Positions 34,640 through 42,491 of a stretch of 64,000 bases of DNA are shown here, one piece after another. Source of the stretch: Pseudomonas sp. sp1636. Lineage in GTDB: Bacteria; Pseudomonadota; Gammaproteobacteria; Pseudomonadales; Pseudomonadaceae. Under the pieces are notes generated by a model that made no database searches, was not told where the DNA came from, and was given only the letters and a program-made list of their open reading frames with translations. The translations under genes and the position numbers were made by a program. Every line of letters starts with the position of its first letter. The first letter of the stretch is position 1. The stretch lies in NCBI RefSeq assembly GCF_030376615.1, contig NZ_JARRAB010000007.1, positions 124,001 through 188,000 on the forward strand, given 5' to 3'.

Positions 34640-35422
34640 ATGAATCGCTACAGCACGCTCAAAACCCTCGGCCTGGCGACGCTGGTCGCCTTTGCCTGCG
34701 CCGCCCAGGCCGCCGACAAGCACCTGCGCCTGGGCATCGAGGCGGCCTACCCGCCGTTCGCCTACAAGACCCCGGACAACCAGATCCAGGGCTTCGATTA
34801 CGACATCGGCCAGGCGCTGTGCGCCGAGATGAAGGTCACCTGCGAATGGACAGAGGTCGAGTTCGACGGCCTGATCCCCTCGCTCAAGGTGCGCAAGATC
34901 GACGCCGCCCTGTCGTCGGTGTCGATCACCGAGGAGCGCCTGAAATCGGTGGACTTCAGCCACAGCTACTACCGCGTCCCGGCCAAACTGGTCGCCCGCA
35001 CGGGCAACGGCATCGAGAGCATCCCGGCCGACCTCAAGGGCAAGCGCATCGGCGTGCAACGCGCCACCAACTTCGACCGTTATGCCAGCGAGTATTTTGA
35101 GCCCGCCGGTGCCGAGATCGTTCGCTACGGCACCCAGAACGAGGTGTTCCTCGACCTGCTGGCCGGCCGCGTCGATGCCAGCCTGGCCGGCTCCATCGCC
35201 ATCGAAGAGGGCCTGCTGAAGAAGCCGGAAGGCAGTCCCTTTCAGTTCGTCGGGCCGAACTTCAGCGAAGAGCAGTATTTCGGCACCGGTGCCGGCATCG
35301 CGGTACGCAAGAACGACCCCTTGGCCGCCGAGCTGAACAAGGCCCTGGCCGCCATCCGCGCCAACGGCACCTACGAGCAGATCCGCAAGAAGTACTTCGA
35401 CTTCGACATCTACGGGGACTGA
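34640..35422 (+). CDS. Amino-acid ABC transporter periplasmic binding protein (HisJ/LAO-like)
   Basis: 260 residues. Signal peptide MNRYSTLKTLGLATLVAFAC with cleavage after AAQA. The SBP_bac_3 fold is clear: LRLGIEAAYPPFAYKTPDN, GFDYDIGQALCAEMKVTCEW, VEFDGLIPSLKVRKIDAALS, KGKRIGVQRATNFDRY and GAGIAVRKNDPLAAELNKAL. This resembles Lys/Arg/ornithine or opine binding proteins. It follows the oxidase operon by 162 bp, but no permease or ATPase follows; the next 2 kb is decayed DNA. It probably delivers the oxidase substrate to a transporter encoded elsewhere, or the transporter genes were lost. Confidence 0.88.
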   Translation: MNRYSTLKTLGLATLVAFACAAQAADKHLRLGIEAAYPPFAYKTPDNQIQGFDYDIGQALCAEMKVTCEWTEVEFDGLIPSLKVRKIDAALSSVSITEERLKSVDFSHSYYRVPAKLVARTGNGIESIPADLKGKRIGVQRATNFDRYASEYFEPAGAEIVRYGTQNEVFLDLLAGRVDASLAGSIAIEEGLLKKPEGSPFQFVGPNFSEEQYFGTGAGIAVRKNDPLAAELNKALAAIRANGTYEQIRKKYFDFDIYGD

Positions 35423-35501
35423 TTGACTCCGCTCGTCGCCGCCCCTGCGGCGGCGAGTCTGGCCTTCGCAACGCCTTGAACCTTAACGCGGGGTGGTAGC
35501 T

Positions 35502-35828
35502 ATGGAACTTGATCTGGTTGAGCTGTTTGCGCTGGAGCGCTTGTTTGGCCAGGCTGGCGCCGAGCCCCGCTGCTTGGCTGGCGCGCGCCATAGTTTCGAG
35601 GTGCTGGAGCGCTCGAAGACCTCGCTCGGATTCTATTCAATCATTAAATACCCCCACGGCCTCGAGCAGATCCAGCCGCGGCAGGAGCTAAGCTTGCCCT
35701 TCAGGCACCATTTGCTGCCGTCTGGCGGCCACTTCGTCTGCTGGGTCGAGGGTGACTCGACGCTGTGCTTGGAGGCCGTCGCCAGTCAGCAACCTTGGCC
35801 CGCGGATTTCACTCCGGCTGGCTTGTAA
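35502..35828 (+). CDS. Hypothetical protein of 108 residues
   Basis: Starts MELDLVELFALERLFGQAGA with GGGGTGG nearby upstream; a GTG at 35493 is in frame. No signal peptide or membrane segment; compact and mixed (FEVLERSKTSLGFYSIIKYP, then LPSGGHFVCWVEGDSTLCLE). It looks like a folded small protein, but I recognise no family. It sits at the border between the oxidase operon and the decayed region, and codon choice is less biased than in its upstream neighbours. Confidence 0.45.
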   Translation: MELDLVELFALERLFGQAGAEPRCLAGARHSFEVLERSKTSLGFYSIIKYPHGLEQIQPRQELSLPFRHHLLPSGGHFVCWVEGDSTLCLEAVASQQPWPADFTPAGL

Positions 35829-35945
35829 GGTGGGCGCGGCCTGCCTGCTGGCAAGTTGTGGGGGGAGGCGCAGGACAACGGCTTCGCCCCGAGGTCGGGC
35901 CTCCCACAGACAAGACTCAAGCCGGCGAATTTGAGCTAAGCAACT

Positions 35946-36207
35946 GGCAGGCCGTTGAAAAACTACCTACGTTGCCGATACGGCGTTAAAAACAGGCTCG
36001 GCAAGCCGCTTGCGGCTAACGCGCTTTAGCGCGACCCCGCAGGGGCGAGCGAAGCGAGTCATGCTCATTTACAGCTCGTAAACTCCGCTTCCTCGCCTGT
36101 TTTGACTCGCTAGCGCTCGCCCTTCGGGCCAGCCTTCGGCTGTTACTCCCGTTGGTCGTTGCGCCTTGTCTCGGCTGCCTCGCCTACGTTTTTCAACGGC
36201 CTGCTAG
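35946..36207. repeat. Long (262 bp) copy of the terminal-inverted-repeat element
   Basis: Left end GGCAGGCCGTTGAAAAAC, right end TTTTTCAACGGCCTGCTAG. It shares the ATGCTCATTTACAG / CGTAAACTCCGCTTCC centre with 4164-4311 but has extra blocks on each side, including GCGCTTTAGCGC, CCCCGCAGGGG and GGGCCAGCCTTCGGCTGTT (36126 on), the last shared with the copy at 40369-40546. No coding capacity. Its right end abuts the 3' end of a decayed gene. Confidence 0.85.
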
Positions 36208-36760
36208 CCGTACAGACCGCCAGCTGCTTGCTCAAGTCTTTAGGGTTGCTCTGCCAGCGTGCTTGTCAGGTACGACCGTGTTCGCCGAAATGCACCTTGG
36301 CCGCCTTGCGGCACTCGATGGCGCCGCGGCGGTGATTGCGGGGCAGGCTGCTGCTGTCGATACGGCTGTCCAGAGCCTGCCATTCGGCCAGGCATGAGGT
36401 GTCGTCGTTGCAGCCCTCGATCCACCGCGCATCAACCCCGCGGTTAACGCTGCGTCGGGCCGGCGCATTGTTGCGGCTGGCTTGTTCCGCCTCGTTCTGC
36501 GCCATGTACGGCGGTGAGGGCATGCCGCGGCTGGGCGCAGTCTGCTGGGCGCGCGGCAGTTCGCCGTAGCGGCAGGTGACTATGTGTTCGTCGATGTGTT
36601 CGTCGATGTGGTTGCCGGGCTTGATACGGTCGCTCAGGGGCGCCGGGGCGCTTGACGGCGCACCGGTCAGGCGCTCGGGCTGGATTGGCTCGGGTTGCTG
36701 GGCAGGGGTGGCGCCGAGGCGGCGCTGGTGAGGGCCAGTAGCCGTCTCGGGTTTCGCTGG
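36208..36760 (-). pseudogene. Decayed gene fragment, product unrecognised
   Basis: On the minus strand one frame is open from 36760 to an in-frame TGA at 36268-36266 and reads on in the same frame as QARWQSNPKDLSKQLAVCTA up to the repeat at 36207. No start codon exists in the upstream part (first ATG 36523), so the 5' end is missing. The readable part is Pro-rich, then has a Cys-containing C-terminal segment (DARWIEGCNDDTSCLAEWQA, AIECRKAAKVHFGEHGRT), suggesting a secreted protein. A 12-base unit (IDEH codons) is repeated near 36587-36610. I cannot name the family. Confidence 0.5.
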
Positions 36761-36763
36761 TTA

Positions 36764-37387
36764 ACGCCCTGTGCAGGGCGTTCGATCTGTGTCGCTGGCC
36801 GCCTGGACGAGTGCCAGGGTGCTGCGTCGGATCGTCATGCTATTCAGTTCGAACAGATCTTCGTTAGCGCGTTGGCTATTTCTCCAGACCCAAGGTCGGA
36901 TTAGGCCGTTCGACTGTTCTAGCGTTGTACGATTTGCCCACACGCGAGCTGCGGCGTTATGCGCTAAGCGCAGAGTGGTGTCTCTATGTGTTGTTGACCT
37001 GCACCCATGGTCTGACGTTTAAACTCCCTGGTTGTACGTGCATTCTGCGCTTTGGCACTCTGGCTCACGTGCAGAACCACGCGGGTGCTGATTGGGGGAA
37101 AATGATACGGCGTGTCGTCATTCACTTAAGCCCTCCTTGCTGCTGTCCTGGGTCTTAAGGTAGCTCGATTTATTGCGTGAGGTTTAGTACATGTGGCAAT
37201 AAAACCTGAGCTCTCAGGAATTAATGCACATAAAGCCCGCCAACATTGAATTTCGCGCGGTGATCGGCGGCTGATCCGCCCTGGCGGCGCGCGTCCAGGC
37301 ACTTGAGTGTCGACTACAGACAACTGTGCATGACCCAAGCGCTCTAGGTTAGACGGGTGTTATTTCAGCCGAAAACTTGGAGCCGAC
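36764..37387. other. Gene-free stretch of atypical composition
   Basis: About 620 bp with visibly lower GC (near 50 percent from 36900 to 37250) than the window. A hairpin AACGCCCTGTGCAGGGCGTT lies at its left edge (36762-36781). Short open frames on both strands have no ribosome sites or recognisable motifs. Probably foreign or eroded DNA between the pseudogene and the cupin gene. Confidence 0.55.
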
Positions 37388-37732
37388 ATGCCTAACCCGA
37401 TCACCGTTCTGCGCGATACCGCGCCCATGCCCATGCTCGACGCCTGCAAATGGGAGAAGCTTGCCGGCGACCCGCACACCGTCAATCTCAATGCCTACAC
37501 CTCGGAAGACGGCAGCAAGATCATGGGCACCTGGATCTGTACCCCCGGCAAATGGCGGGTCGCCTACGAGAAATGGGAGTACTGCCACTTCCAGGAAGGC
37601 TACTGCATCATCACCCCGGACGGCCAGGCGCCGATCCACCTCAAGGCCGGCGACATCTTCATCGTCGAACCCGGCATGCAAGGCACTTGGGAAGTGGTCG
37701 AGACGGTGCGCAAGTATTTCGTCTTCGCCTGA
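37388..37732 (+). CDS. Small cupin-domain protein
   Basis: 114 residues, a single beta-barrel cupin of the Cupin_3 (DUF861) type: GTWICTPGKWRVAYEKWEYC HFQEGYCIITPDG, then HLKAGDIFIVEPGMQGTWEV and VRKYFVF. The usual metal His are partly replaced, as is common in this subfamily, so catalysis is uncertain. TTGGAG precedes the ATG. No operon partner. Confidence 0.8.
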   Translation: MPNPITVLRDTAPMPMLDACKWEKLAGDPHTVNLNAYTSEDGSKIMGTWICTPGKWRVAYEKWEYCHFQEGYCIITPDGQAPIHLKAGDIFIVEPGMQGTWEVVETVRKYFVFA

Positions 37733-37773
37733 AAATCCCGTCGCGTAGAAGAACAGCTGGCCCGAGCCGCGGG

Positions 37774-38241
37774 CTAGCTCGCCTCCTCATCGGTTAACCG
37801 CTGCAGGTAAACGGCGAAATCCGGGTCTTCCCCGCGCAGCAACTGTGGCAGCCGTTCGCGGAAGTCCTCGCGTCGGCTCCACTCGCGCATGTAGTCCTCC
37901 CAGGAATGCCAGCGGCGCTGTTTCTTCTCGTCCATGTCGCTCTCGTAGACCAGCAGATAGGCACGCTCGAACAGGGAGATCAGCATGTCGAAAATCAACC
38001 ACATGCGTTCGCGCTGTTCGTCGCTCAGATCCGGGGTGGCGAGCTGGCTGCGCAGTTTCAGATCCGGGTTGGCCAGCACCACTTCGAGGAAGTCGATATA
38101 GGCATCGGAGAGCTGCTGCCAGGTGGCCTCTTCTTCGTTCGCGCGTTCCTTGCGTTGCTCGACCAGGAACACCCCAATCGCGAAGGGCAAGGCCACCACA
38201 GTGACGATGTAAGACAGCAGTTCCCAGGTTTCAAGTGTCAT
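37774..38241 (-). CDS. Hypothetical protein with one N-terminal membrane helix
   Basis: 155 residues. One membrane segment (LLSYIVTVVALPFAIGVFLV, about 8-27), then a charged helical cytosolic part (RKERANEEEATWQQLSDAYI DFLEVVLANPDL; RMWLIFDMLISLFERAYLLV YESDMDEKKQRRW). It resembles a widespread uncharacterised family of membrane-anchored helical proteins; function unknown. Confidence 0.65.
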   Translation of the reverse strand: MTLETWELLSYIVTVVALPFAIGVFLVEQRKERANEEEATWQQLSDAYIDFLEVVLANPDLKLRSQLATPDLSDEQRERMWLIFDMLISLFERAYLLVYESDMDEKKQRRWHSWEDYMREWSRREDFRERLPQLLRGEDPDFAVYLQRLTDEEAS

Positions 38242-38266
38242 ATCGACGCCTTTGGCTAATGGCCAT

Positions 38267-38327
38267 TAGCAGGCCGTTGGAGAAACTATCTGCGTCGCCG
38301 ACGCGGCGTCAAAAAACGGCCTGCTAG
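38267..38327. repeat. Short (61 bp) copy of the terminal-inverted-repeat element
   Basis: TAGCAGGCCGTT at the left and AACGGCCTGCTA at the right are perfectly inverted (the right end continues with G); inside GAGAAACTATCTGCGTCGCC. Same short form as 2375-2434 with several substitutions. Confidence 0.8.
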
Positions 38328-38618
38328 AGCAAGGTTATTTTGCCGCAGGCAGGGCGGCACGGCGCTATTGCCCAGGCATTATTTACTCGCGCAGGCGATA
38401 AGAGTTGCCTTCCACGCCGGCGATTGTCATAACTGTCACGTGGCCATGTGAGGAGCGTAGTCAACGCCCCTATGCAGGCTCCGCGCAGTACAGGGCTCGG
38501 CGTACGCAGTTGCAGCGTCGCAGGTTGTGGTCTTTGTCACCGTCGCAGCGACAAAGTCCGGAACCTCGACGCTATGCTGGCCCTCGAAGGTACAGACCCG
38601 TCAGAAGCGAGGAATACC
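38328..38618. other. Upstream region of the HPF-like gene
   Basis: No gene seen. It holds the presumed promoter and leader of the ribosome-associated protein gene and, immediately before its start, GCGAGGAATACC as ribosome site. I could not pick one promoter with confidence. Confidence 0.5.
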
Positions 38619-39044
38619 ATGCAAATTCATGTGAGAAGCAACCATATCGAAGGAAGTGTCCGGCTTCAGGAGTGGGTAAGCGCAACAGTGACGGAGCGGC
38701 TGGATCGTTTTGAAGATTTTCTCACTCGGGTTGAAGTTCACCTCAGCGACGAAAACGGCAACAAAGCCGGTGTCGACGACAAGCGCTGCCAGATCGAGGC
38801 GCGGCCCAAAGGCCATCAATCCATTTCAGTCACTCACAAAGCCCCATCGCTCGATCAGGCCGTGGACGGCGCCACCGAAAAACTGCGCCATGCCCTCGAA
38901 CACATGGTCGGCAAGCTCGAGGTAAAAGCCGTCTCCAGCGGGCACATCGACGACCCACGTCTGAGCGAAGAGCCCCAGCAAGTCACCGAAGCCCTGCTGC
39001 AGGAAGAATTTCTGGCCAGGCAAGAAGCCCTTGGCCGGGACTAA
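38619..39044 (+). CDS. HPF/RaiA-family ribosome hibernation or protection factor
   Basis: 141 residues. MQIHVRSNHIEGSVRLQEWV, VEVHLSDENGNKAGVDDKRC QIEARPKGHQSISV and LDQAVDGATEKLRHALEHMV give the beta-alpha-beta-beta-beta-alpha fold of HPF/YfiA proteins, which bind the small subunit decoding region in stationary phase. The C-terminal tail (about 105-141, acidic) is too short for the dimerisation domain of long HPF. This is not the rpoN-linked hpf locus, so it is probably a second paralogue. Confidence 0.85.
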   Translation: MQIHVRSNHIEGSVRLQEWVSATVTERLDRFEDFLTRVEVHLSDENGNKAGVDDKRCQIEARPKGHQSISVTHKAPSLDQAVDGATEKLRHALEHMVGKLEVKAVSSGHIDDPRLSEEPQQVTEALLQEEFLARQEALGRD

Positions 39045-39079
39045 GCTACTCACTTGCGTGATTCCTGAATGATTGCCAT

Positions 39080-39111
39080 AAGGGGTTGCCATGCACGCAT
39101 GGCAACCCCTT
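39080..39111. terminator. Strong hairpin after the HPF-like gene
   Basis: AAGGGGTTGCCATG (39080-39093) pairs perfectly with CATGGCAACCCCTT (39098-39111) around loop CACG, 36 bp after the stop. Only a weak T-run follows, so it may be a terminator or an mRNA-stabilising hairpin. Confidence 0.65.
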
Positions 39112-39958
39112 TAAGGTTGTGCAATCCGTTCCGGAACAAGCCGAACCAACCCGTAACCACGCCCTTGCAGACGCCGCGCCGCTGCCGACCTGTTGCGCAA
39201 TAAGCCCCCCGTGATCCGGCGCCGACTGCCCGCTCGGATGGTTCCGTGCACCTGTGGGAGATTGCCCGCCGTCATCGACGGAGCGCTGTCGTGCAGCAAT
39301 CGTTTCATGCCCTGCAACACTCGCCACGAGCCATAGGGAATGCCGTGCTGTTCGATATAGGCTTTGGATTCAGGTTCAAGAGGTAAAGCGTATTGCCCAT
39401 TGGTTTTACCCTGAGAGGAGCCTTTGGGCTCAATTTCAGCCTGCGCTTGCAACATATGCCCGCGCCCGGTTGTCGTGGCTAATATCGGTGATGGGTGATG
39501 GCGCGTTTTTTCTTGTCACAGCAGGTCATTTTGCGGGCGCCTGGTTCATCGCCCCGTGAACACGCGTCAGAGCTCGCGCCGAGGTCGGGCCTCCTACGGG
39601 TACAGCGGCAAGTCGCGCCTTGCGCATAAAGGCAGGATTCGGTGAGTCGCCGGGATAAACCGAGATGCGGCGCAATCCACGAGAGCGTTCGCGGATTGCG
39701 CGGGTGTTTGTTCGGGCTTGGGCAGCACCGCAGTCGGGAGTTCGCGGCCGCCCTCCCATGCAGCACATAAGCGAACGGGGGCTTTTGTAAGCCAAACGCC
39801 ATAGATGATTGGTGGTTATCTGCTACAACGCCAGGGCAAATAGCTCTTTTCTAGCGGGCATAAGGCCACTATTCTTCGTCGCATGTTTTATGCAGGCGTA
39901 CCCCCGGCTCTTTGGGTTGTGTCAACGCCACCATTTGCAGGTAAGAAGGGACTCGACC
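39112..39958. other. Long intergenic stretch without a secure gene
   Basis: 850 bp. A minus-strand open frame at 39455-39111 (114 codons) has a protein-like start (YALPLEPESKAYIEQHGIPY, GSWRVLQGMKRLLHDSA) but a low-complexity Arg-rich end, no clear ribosome site and no family I know; it may be a remnant. REP-like GAGGTCGGGCCTCCTACGGG lies at 39581-39600 and an inverted GCGCAATCCACGAGAGCG / GCGGATTGCGC at about 39670-39700. Confidence 0.5.
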
Positions 39959-40216
39959 ATGCAAGAGCAACGCCACCTGCCTGCGCTCCGCGCGCACATC
40001 AATCAACTGCTGAGCGAGGGTTGGGTCATCGCCCAGCGCAATCCGCTCAAGTTGCAGCTAGGGAGTAGAACCTGTTTGATCATGCACGGCATGCTGATCA
40101 GCGAAGGCACGCTCTGGAACCATGCCGATGCTGCCTTGCGTTCCTCGGCATGCAACCCGCAGCCGCAGGCGCGGCAAACAATCGACGCGCCTGCGCCGGC
40201 TCGGGCCGCGGGTTAA
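39959..40216 (+). CDS. Small hypothetical protein (85 residues)
   Basis: Starts MQEQRHLPALRAHINQLLSE with AGAAGGG eight bases before the ATG. Continues GWVIAQRNPLKLQLGSRTCL IMHGMLISEGTLWNHADAAL, then a Pro/Ala-rich tail. No signal or membrane segment. It looks like a genuine conserved pseudomonad small protein, but I cannot give a function. Confidence 0.6.
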   Translation: MQEQRHLPALRAHINQLLSEGWVIAQRNPLKLQLGSRTCLIMHGMLISEGTLWNHADAALRSSACNPQPQARQTIDAPAPARAAG

Positions 40217-40368
40217 TACCAGGCCATATCCCGGTTATGTGTTGAGCACGATTGGCGTCTGCAGCGACTTCAGCCGCGAATTTTGCGGGCGTTTGCAGGT
40301 TTTCGCGGATAAGCCCGCTCCTGCCAAAGCACTACCCTCCATGCCGCGCGTAACTGCGACATAGCCTA

Positions 40369-40546
40369 ACAGGCCGTTGAAAAACTACCTGCCTTGGCAA
40401 TACTGCGTTAAAAACGGCCTCACAAAAGCGAAGCGTTGAACGCGCTTCGGCGCGGCCCCTTAGGGGCCAGCCTGCGGCTGTTACTGCGCTGCGCTGCGGC
40501 CGTTTTTGCCTTGTCTTGCCTGCCTCGCCTACGTTTTTCAACGACC
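40369..40546. repeat. Terminal-inverted-repeat element with truncated right end
   Basis: Left end TAACAGGCCGTTGAAAAAC; interior shares GGGCCAGCCTGCGGCTGTT (40464 on) with the copy at 35946-36207. The right end reads TACGTTTTTCAACG and then departs from the expected GCCTGCTAG into coding sequence (ACCTCTATGG) of a broken thioesterase gene. A REP-like TTTTCGCGGATAAGCCCGCT precedes it near 40300. Confidence 0.82.
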
Positions 40547-40894
40547 TCTATGGCCATGTGAATAACGTCACCTACTACAGCTACTTCGACAGCGCGGTGA
40601 ACGCCTACCTGATCGAGGTCGGCGGCCTGGATATCCACCACGGCGCAGTGGTCGCTTTCGTCGTCAGTTCCAGCTGCGACTACTTCGCTTCCATCGCCTT
40701 TCCCGAGCGTATCGAGATCGGCCTGCGGGTCGCCAAGCTCGGTGCAGTACGAGCTGGCGGTGTTCAAGGATGGCGAGGACGAGGCCTGCGCGGCCGGGCG
40801 TTTCGTCCATGTGTTCGTCGAGCGGGCGAGCAACCGGCCGCTGCCGATTCCGGCGAATTTACGCACGGCGCTGGTGGCCTTGCGGGTCGAGTAA
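40540..40894 (+). pseudogene. Acyl-CoA thioesterase (4HBT, hot-dog fold), 5'-truncated and frameshifted
   Basis: The frame at 40543 reads NDLYGHVNNVTYYSYFDSAV and on to PERIEIGLRVAKLG; DLYGHVNN is the catalytic Asp motif of 4HBT thioesterases. The first 20 or so residues expected before it are replaced by the repeat element. At 40741 the frame shifts by one: sequence resumes in the next frame as VQYELAVFKDGEDEACAAGR and ends VALRVE with TAA at 40894. Restoring the frame needs a few residues (GSS type) lost where CTCGG would be directly repeated, consistent with an 8-bp slippage deletion. The gene cannot give the normal enzyme. Confidence 0.88.
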
Positions 40895-40945
40895 GGGCGG
40901 CCCATCCTTCAGCGTTGACTTACAGCAGCCAAGCGCTACCGAGTC

Positions 40946-42235
40946 TTACGGATCGGCCAGCGCCGCGCGGCGACCGCGTGCAAGGTCGACGCTGGCGAGA
41001 ATCAGCAGGCCGAGGACGAAGTAGCTGCCGGTGATCAGCAGCGCCAGGCGGTGGTCGCCAGCGCTCAGCCAACTGGTCAGGCCATAGGTCATCGGGCCGA
41101 TAATCGACGACAGCTTCACCGCTTGGCCCCACAGGCCATAGAACTCCGCGCGCCGGGTCGGCGGCGCGAGCAGGCCGACGATGGCGCGTCCGGCCGACTG
41201 GCTGGCGCCCATGCACAGCCCGGCGATATTCGCCGCCAGCCAGAACAGCCCCGGCCCCTCGGCGGCCCAGGCCAGGCCGATCATCAGCAACCAGCCAAAC
41301 AGGGTCAGGCTCAGGGTGGCGAGATGGCCGAGGCGATCCTGCACATAGCCGAACAGCAAGGCGCCGAGCGAGGCGGTGACATTCACCAGCAGGATCAGAA
41401 CCAGAGTGTCCTGGGTGCTGAAGCCCATGGCCTGGTGGGCGTAGATGGCGGCCAGGGTCACCACCGCGGCGATCCCGGCCTGGTAGCTGACGGTGCAGGC
41501 GAGAAAGCGCAGCAGGTCGCGATAGCGTCCGGCTTCGCGTAGCGTTTGGGCGAAGCGGGCGAACGCCACCCGCGCGCTGTGGCGGGCGCCGGGCTGCAGC
41601 TGCGGCTGGCTGCGTTCGTGGAGGAACAGGAAGGTCGGCAGGCTGGCCAGGGCGAACAGGCTCGCGGTGAGCAGCATGCACACCGGCACGAATTGCGCCG
41701 CCGTGTGCCCCTGGGCCTGCGCCCAACTGACATAGGCCAGGCTGGCGCCGAGGCTGAGCAGGCCGCCGAGGTAGCCGAAGCCCCAGCCCCAGCCGGAGAC
41801 GCGGCCGATGGCATCCTCGCGGGCGATTTCCGGGAGGAAGGCGGCGATCAAATTCTCGCCGCTGCCGAAGCAGAAGTTCGACAGCACGACGAAGACGATG
41901 GCGGTGGCCAATGCGCCCGGCCCGGCCAGTGCCAGGCCGGCGGTGAACAGCACGCAGCCGAGGGTGCAGAGCAGCAGCAGGCGCTTCTTGCAGGCATAGG
42001 CATCGGCGTAGGCACCGAGCACTGGCGCGCTGAGGATGATCAGGGCATAGGACAGGGCGATCGCGCCGGTCCAGACCAGGGTGCCCCAGGTGGCGCCGCC
42101 GGCCACCACCGCGACGAAGTAGGCGTTGAACACCGCGGTGATCACCACCGTGGTGTAGCCGGAGTTGGCGAAGTCGTACATCGCCCAGGCCCAGGCTTCG
42201 CGGGGTGTCACTCCGGGGGCGAGGCTGGGGGGCAT
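40946..42235 (-). CDS. MFS transporter (UMF1/Atg22-like)
   Basis: 429 residues with 11-12 membrane segments. REAWAWAMYDFANSGYTTVV near the N terminus is the hallmark of the UMF1/Atg22-like MFS family; VLGAYADAYACKKRLLLLCT is the loop 2-3 motif and GASQSAGRAIVGLLAPPTRRAEFYGLWG (split by the membrane) the second-half signature. Substrate unknown. ATG 42235 is chosen (GGAG nine bases upstream); the longer frame to 42277 would need TTG. Confidence 0.87.
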   Translation of the reverse strand: MPPSLAPGVTPREAWAWAMYDFANSGYTTVVITAVFNAYFVAVVAGGATWGTLVWTGAIALSYALIILSAPVLGAYADAYACKKRLLLLCTLGCVLFTAGLALAGPGALATAIVFVVLSNFCFGSGENLIAAFLPEIAREDAIGRVSGWGWGFGYLGGLLSLGASLAYVSWAQAQGHTAAQFVPVCMLLTASLFALASLPTFLFLHERSQPQLQPGARHSARVAFARFAQTLREAGRYRDLLRFLACTVSYQAGIAAVVTLAAIYAHQAMGFSTQDTLVLILLVNVTASLGALLFGYVQDRLGHLATLSLTLFGWLLMIGLAWAAEGPGLFWLAANIAGLCMGASQSAGRAIVGLLAPPTRRAEFYGLWGQAVKLSSIIGPMTYGLTSWLSAGDHRLALLITGSYFVLGLLILASVDLARGRRAALADP

Positions 42236-42491
42236 GGCAAGCACTCCGTTGGCGGGCGCACGGCTGGCGGCGCGCAACCGTGCTCAAGCAAGCCTAGCAG
42301 CCTGCCCGACGAGAGACGCTCGCGCTATAACCGCGAGCCTGCTATGGGCTAGAGGTTATTATCGTCAGCGCCGGCAAAGGCTTATTGTTTTTGGCGAGGG
42401 CGGTCGTCGGGACTGCCCGCTCGCCGAGCGGCGGTGGAAAAACGCTCGCCGGCTGGCGCTCGATATTTTCACAACCGCTGAGGGGTCGTCG

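Noticed and set aside
36762..36781. Possible integron attC site (TTAACGCCC...GGGCGTT)
   Set aside because: Only one 8-9-bp hairpin with a 2-base loop is present; the left and right core sites with the asymmetric internal boxes of attC are not found, and there is no integrase or cassette gene.
39111..39455. 114-residue protein on the minus strand
   Set aside because: The first half looks protein-like, but there is no ribosome site, the end is low-complexity Arg-rich, and it overlaps the hairpin after the HPF-like gene; left as part of the intergenic entry.
42165..42491. N-terminal extension of the ACP-ligase-PlsC gene
   Set aside because: It overlaps the MFS gene, has no carrier-domain homology, and the ATG at 42492 has its own AGGGG ribosome site.
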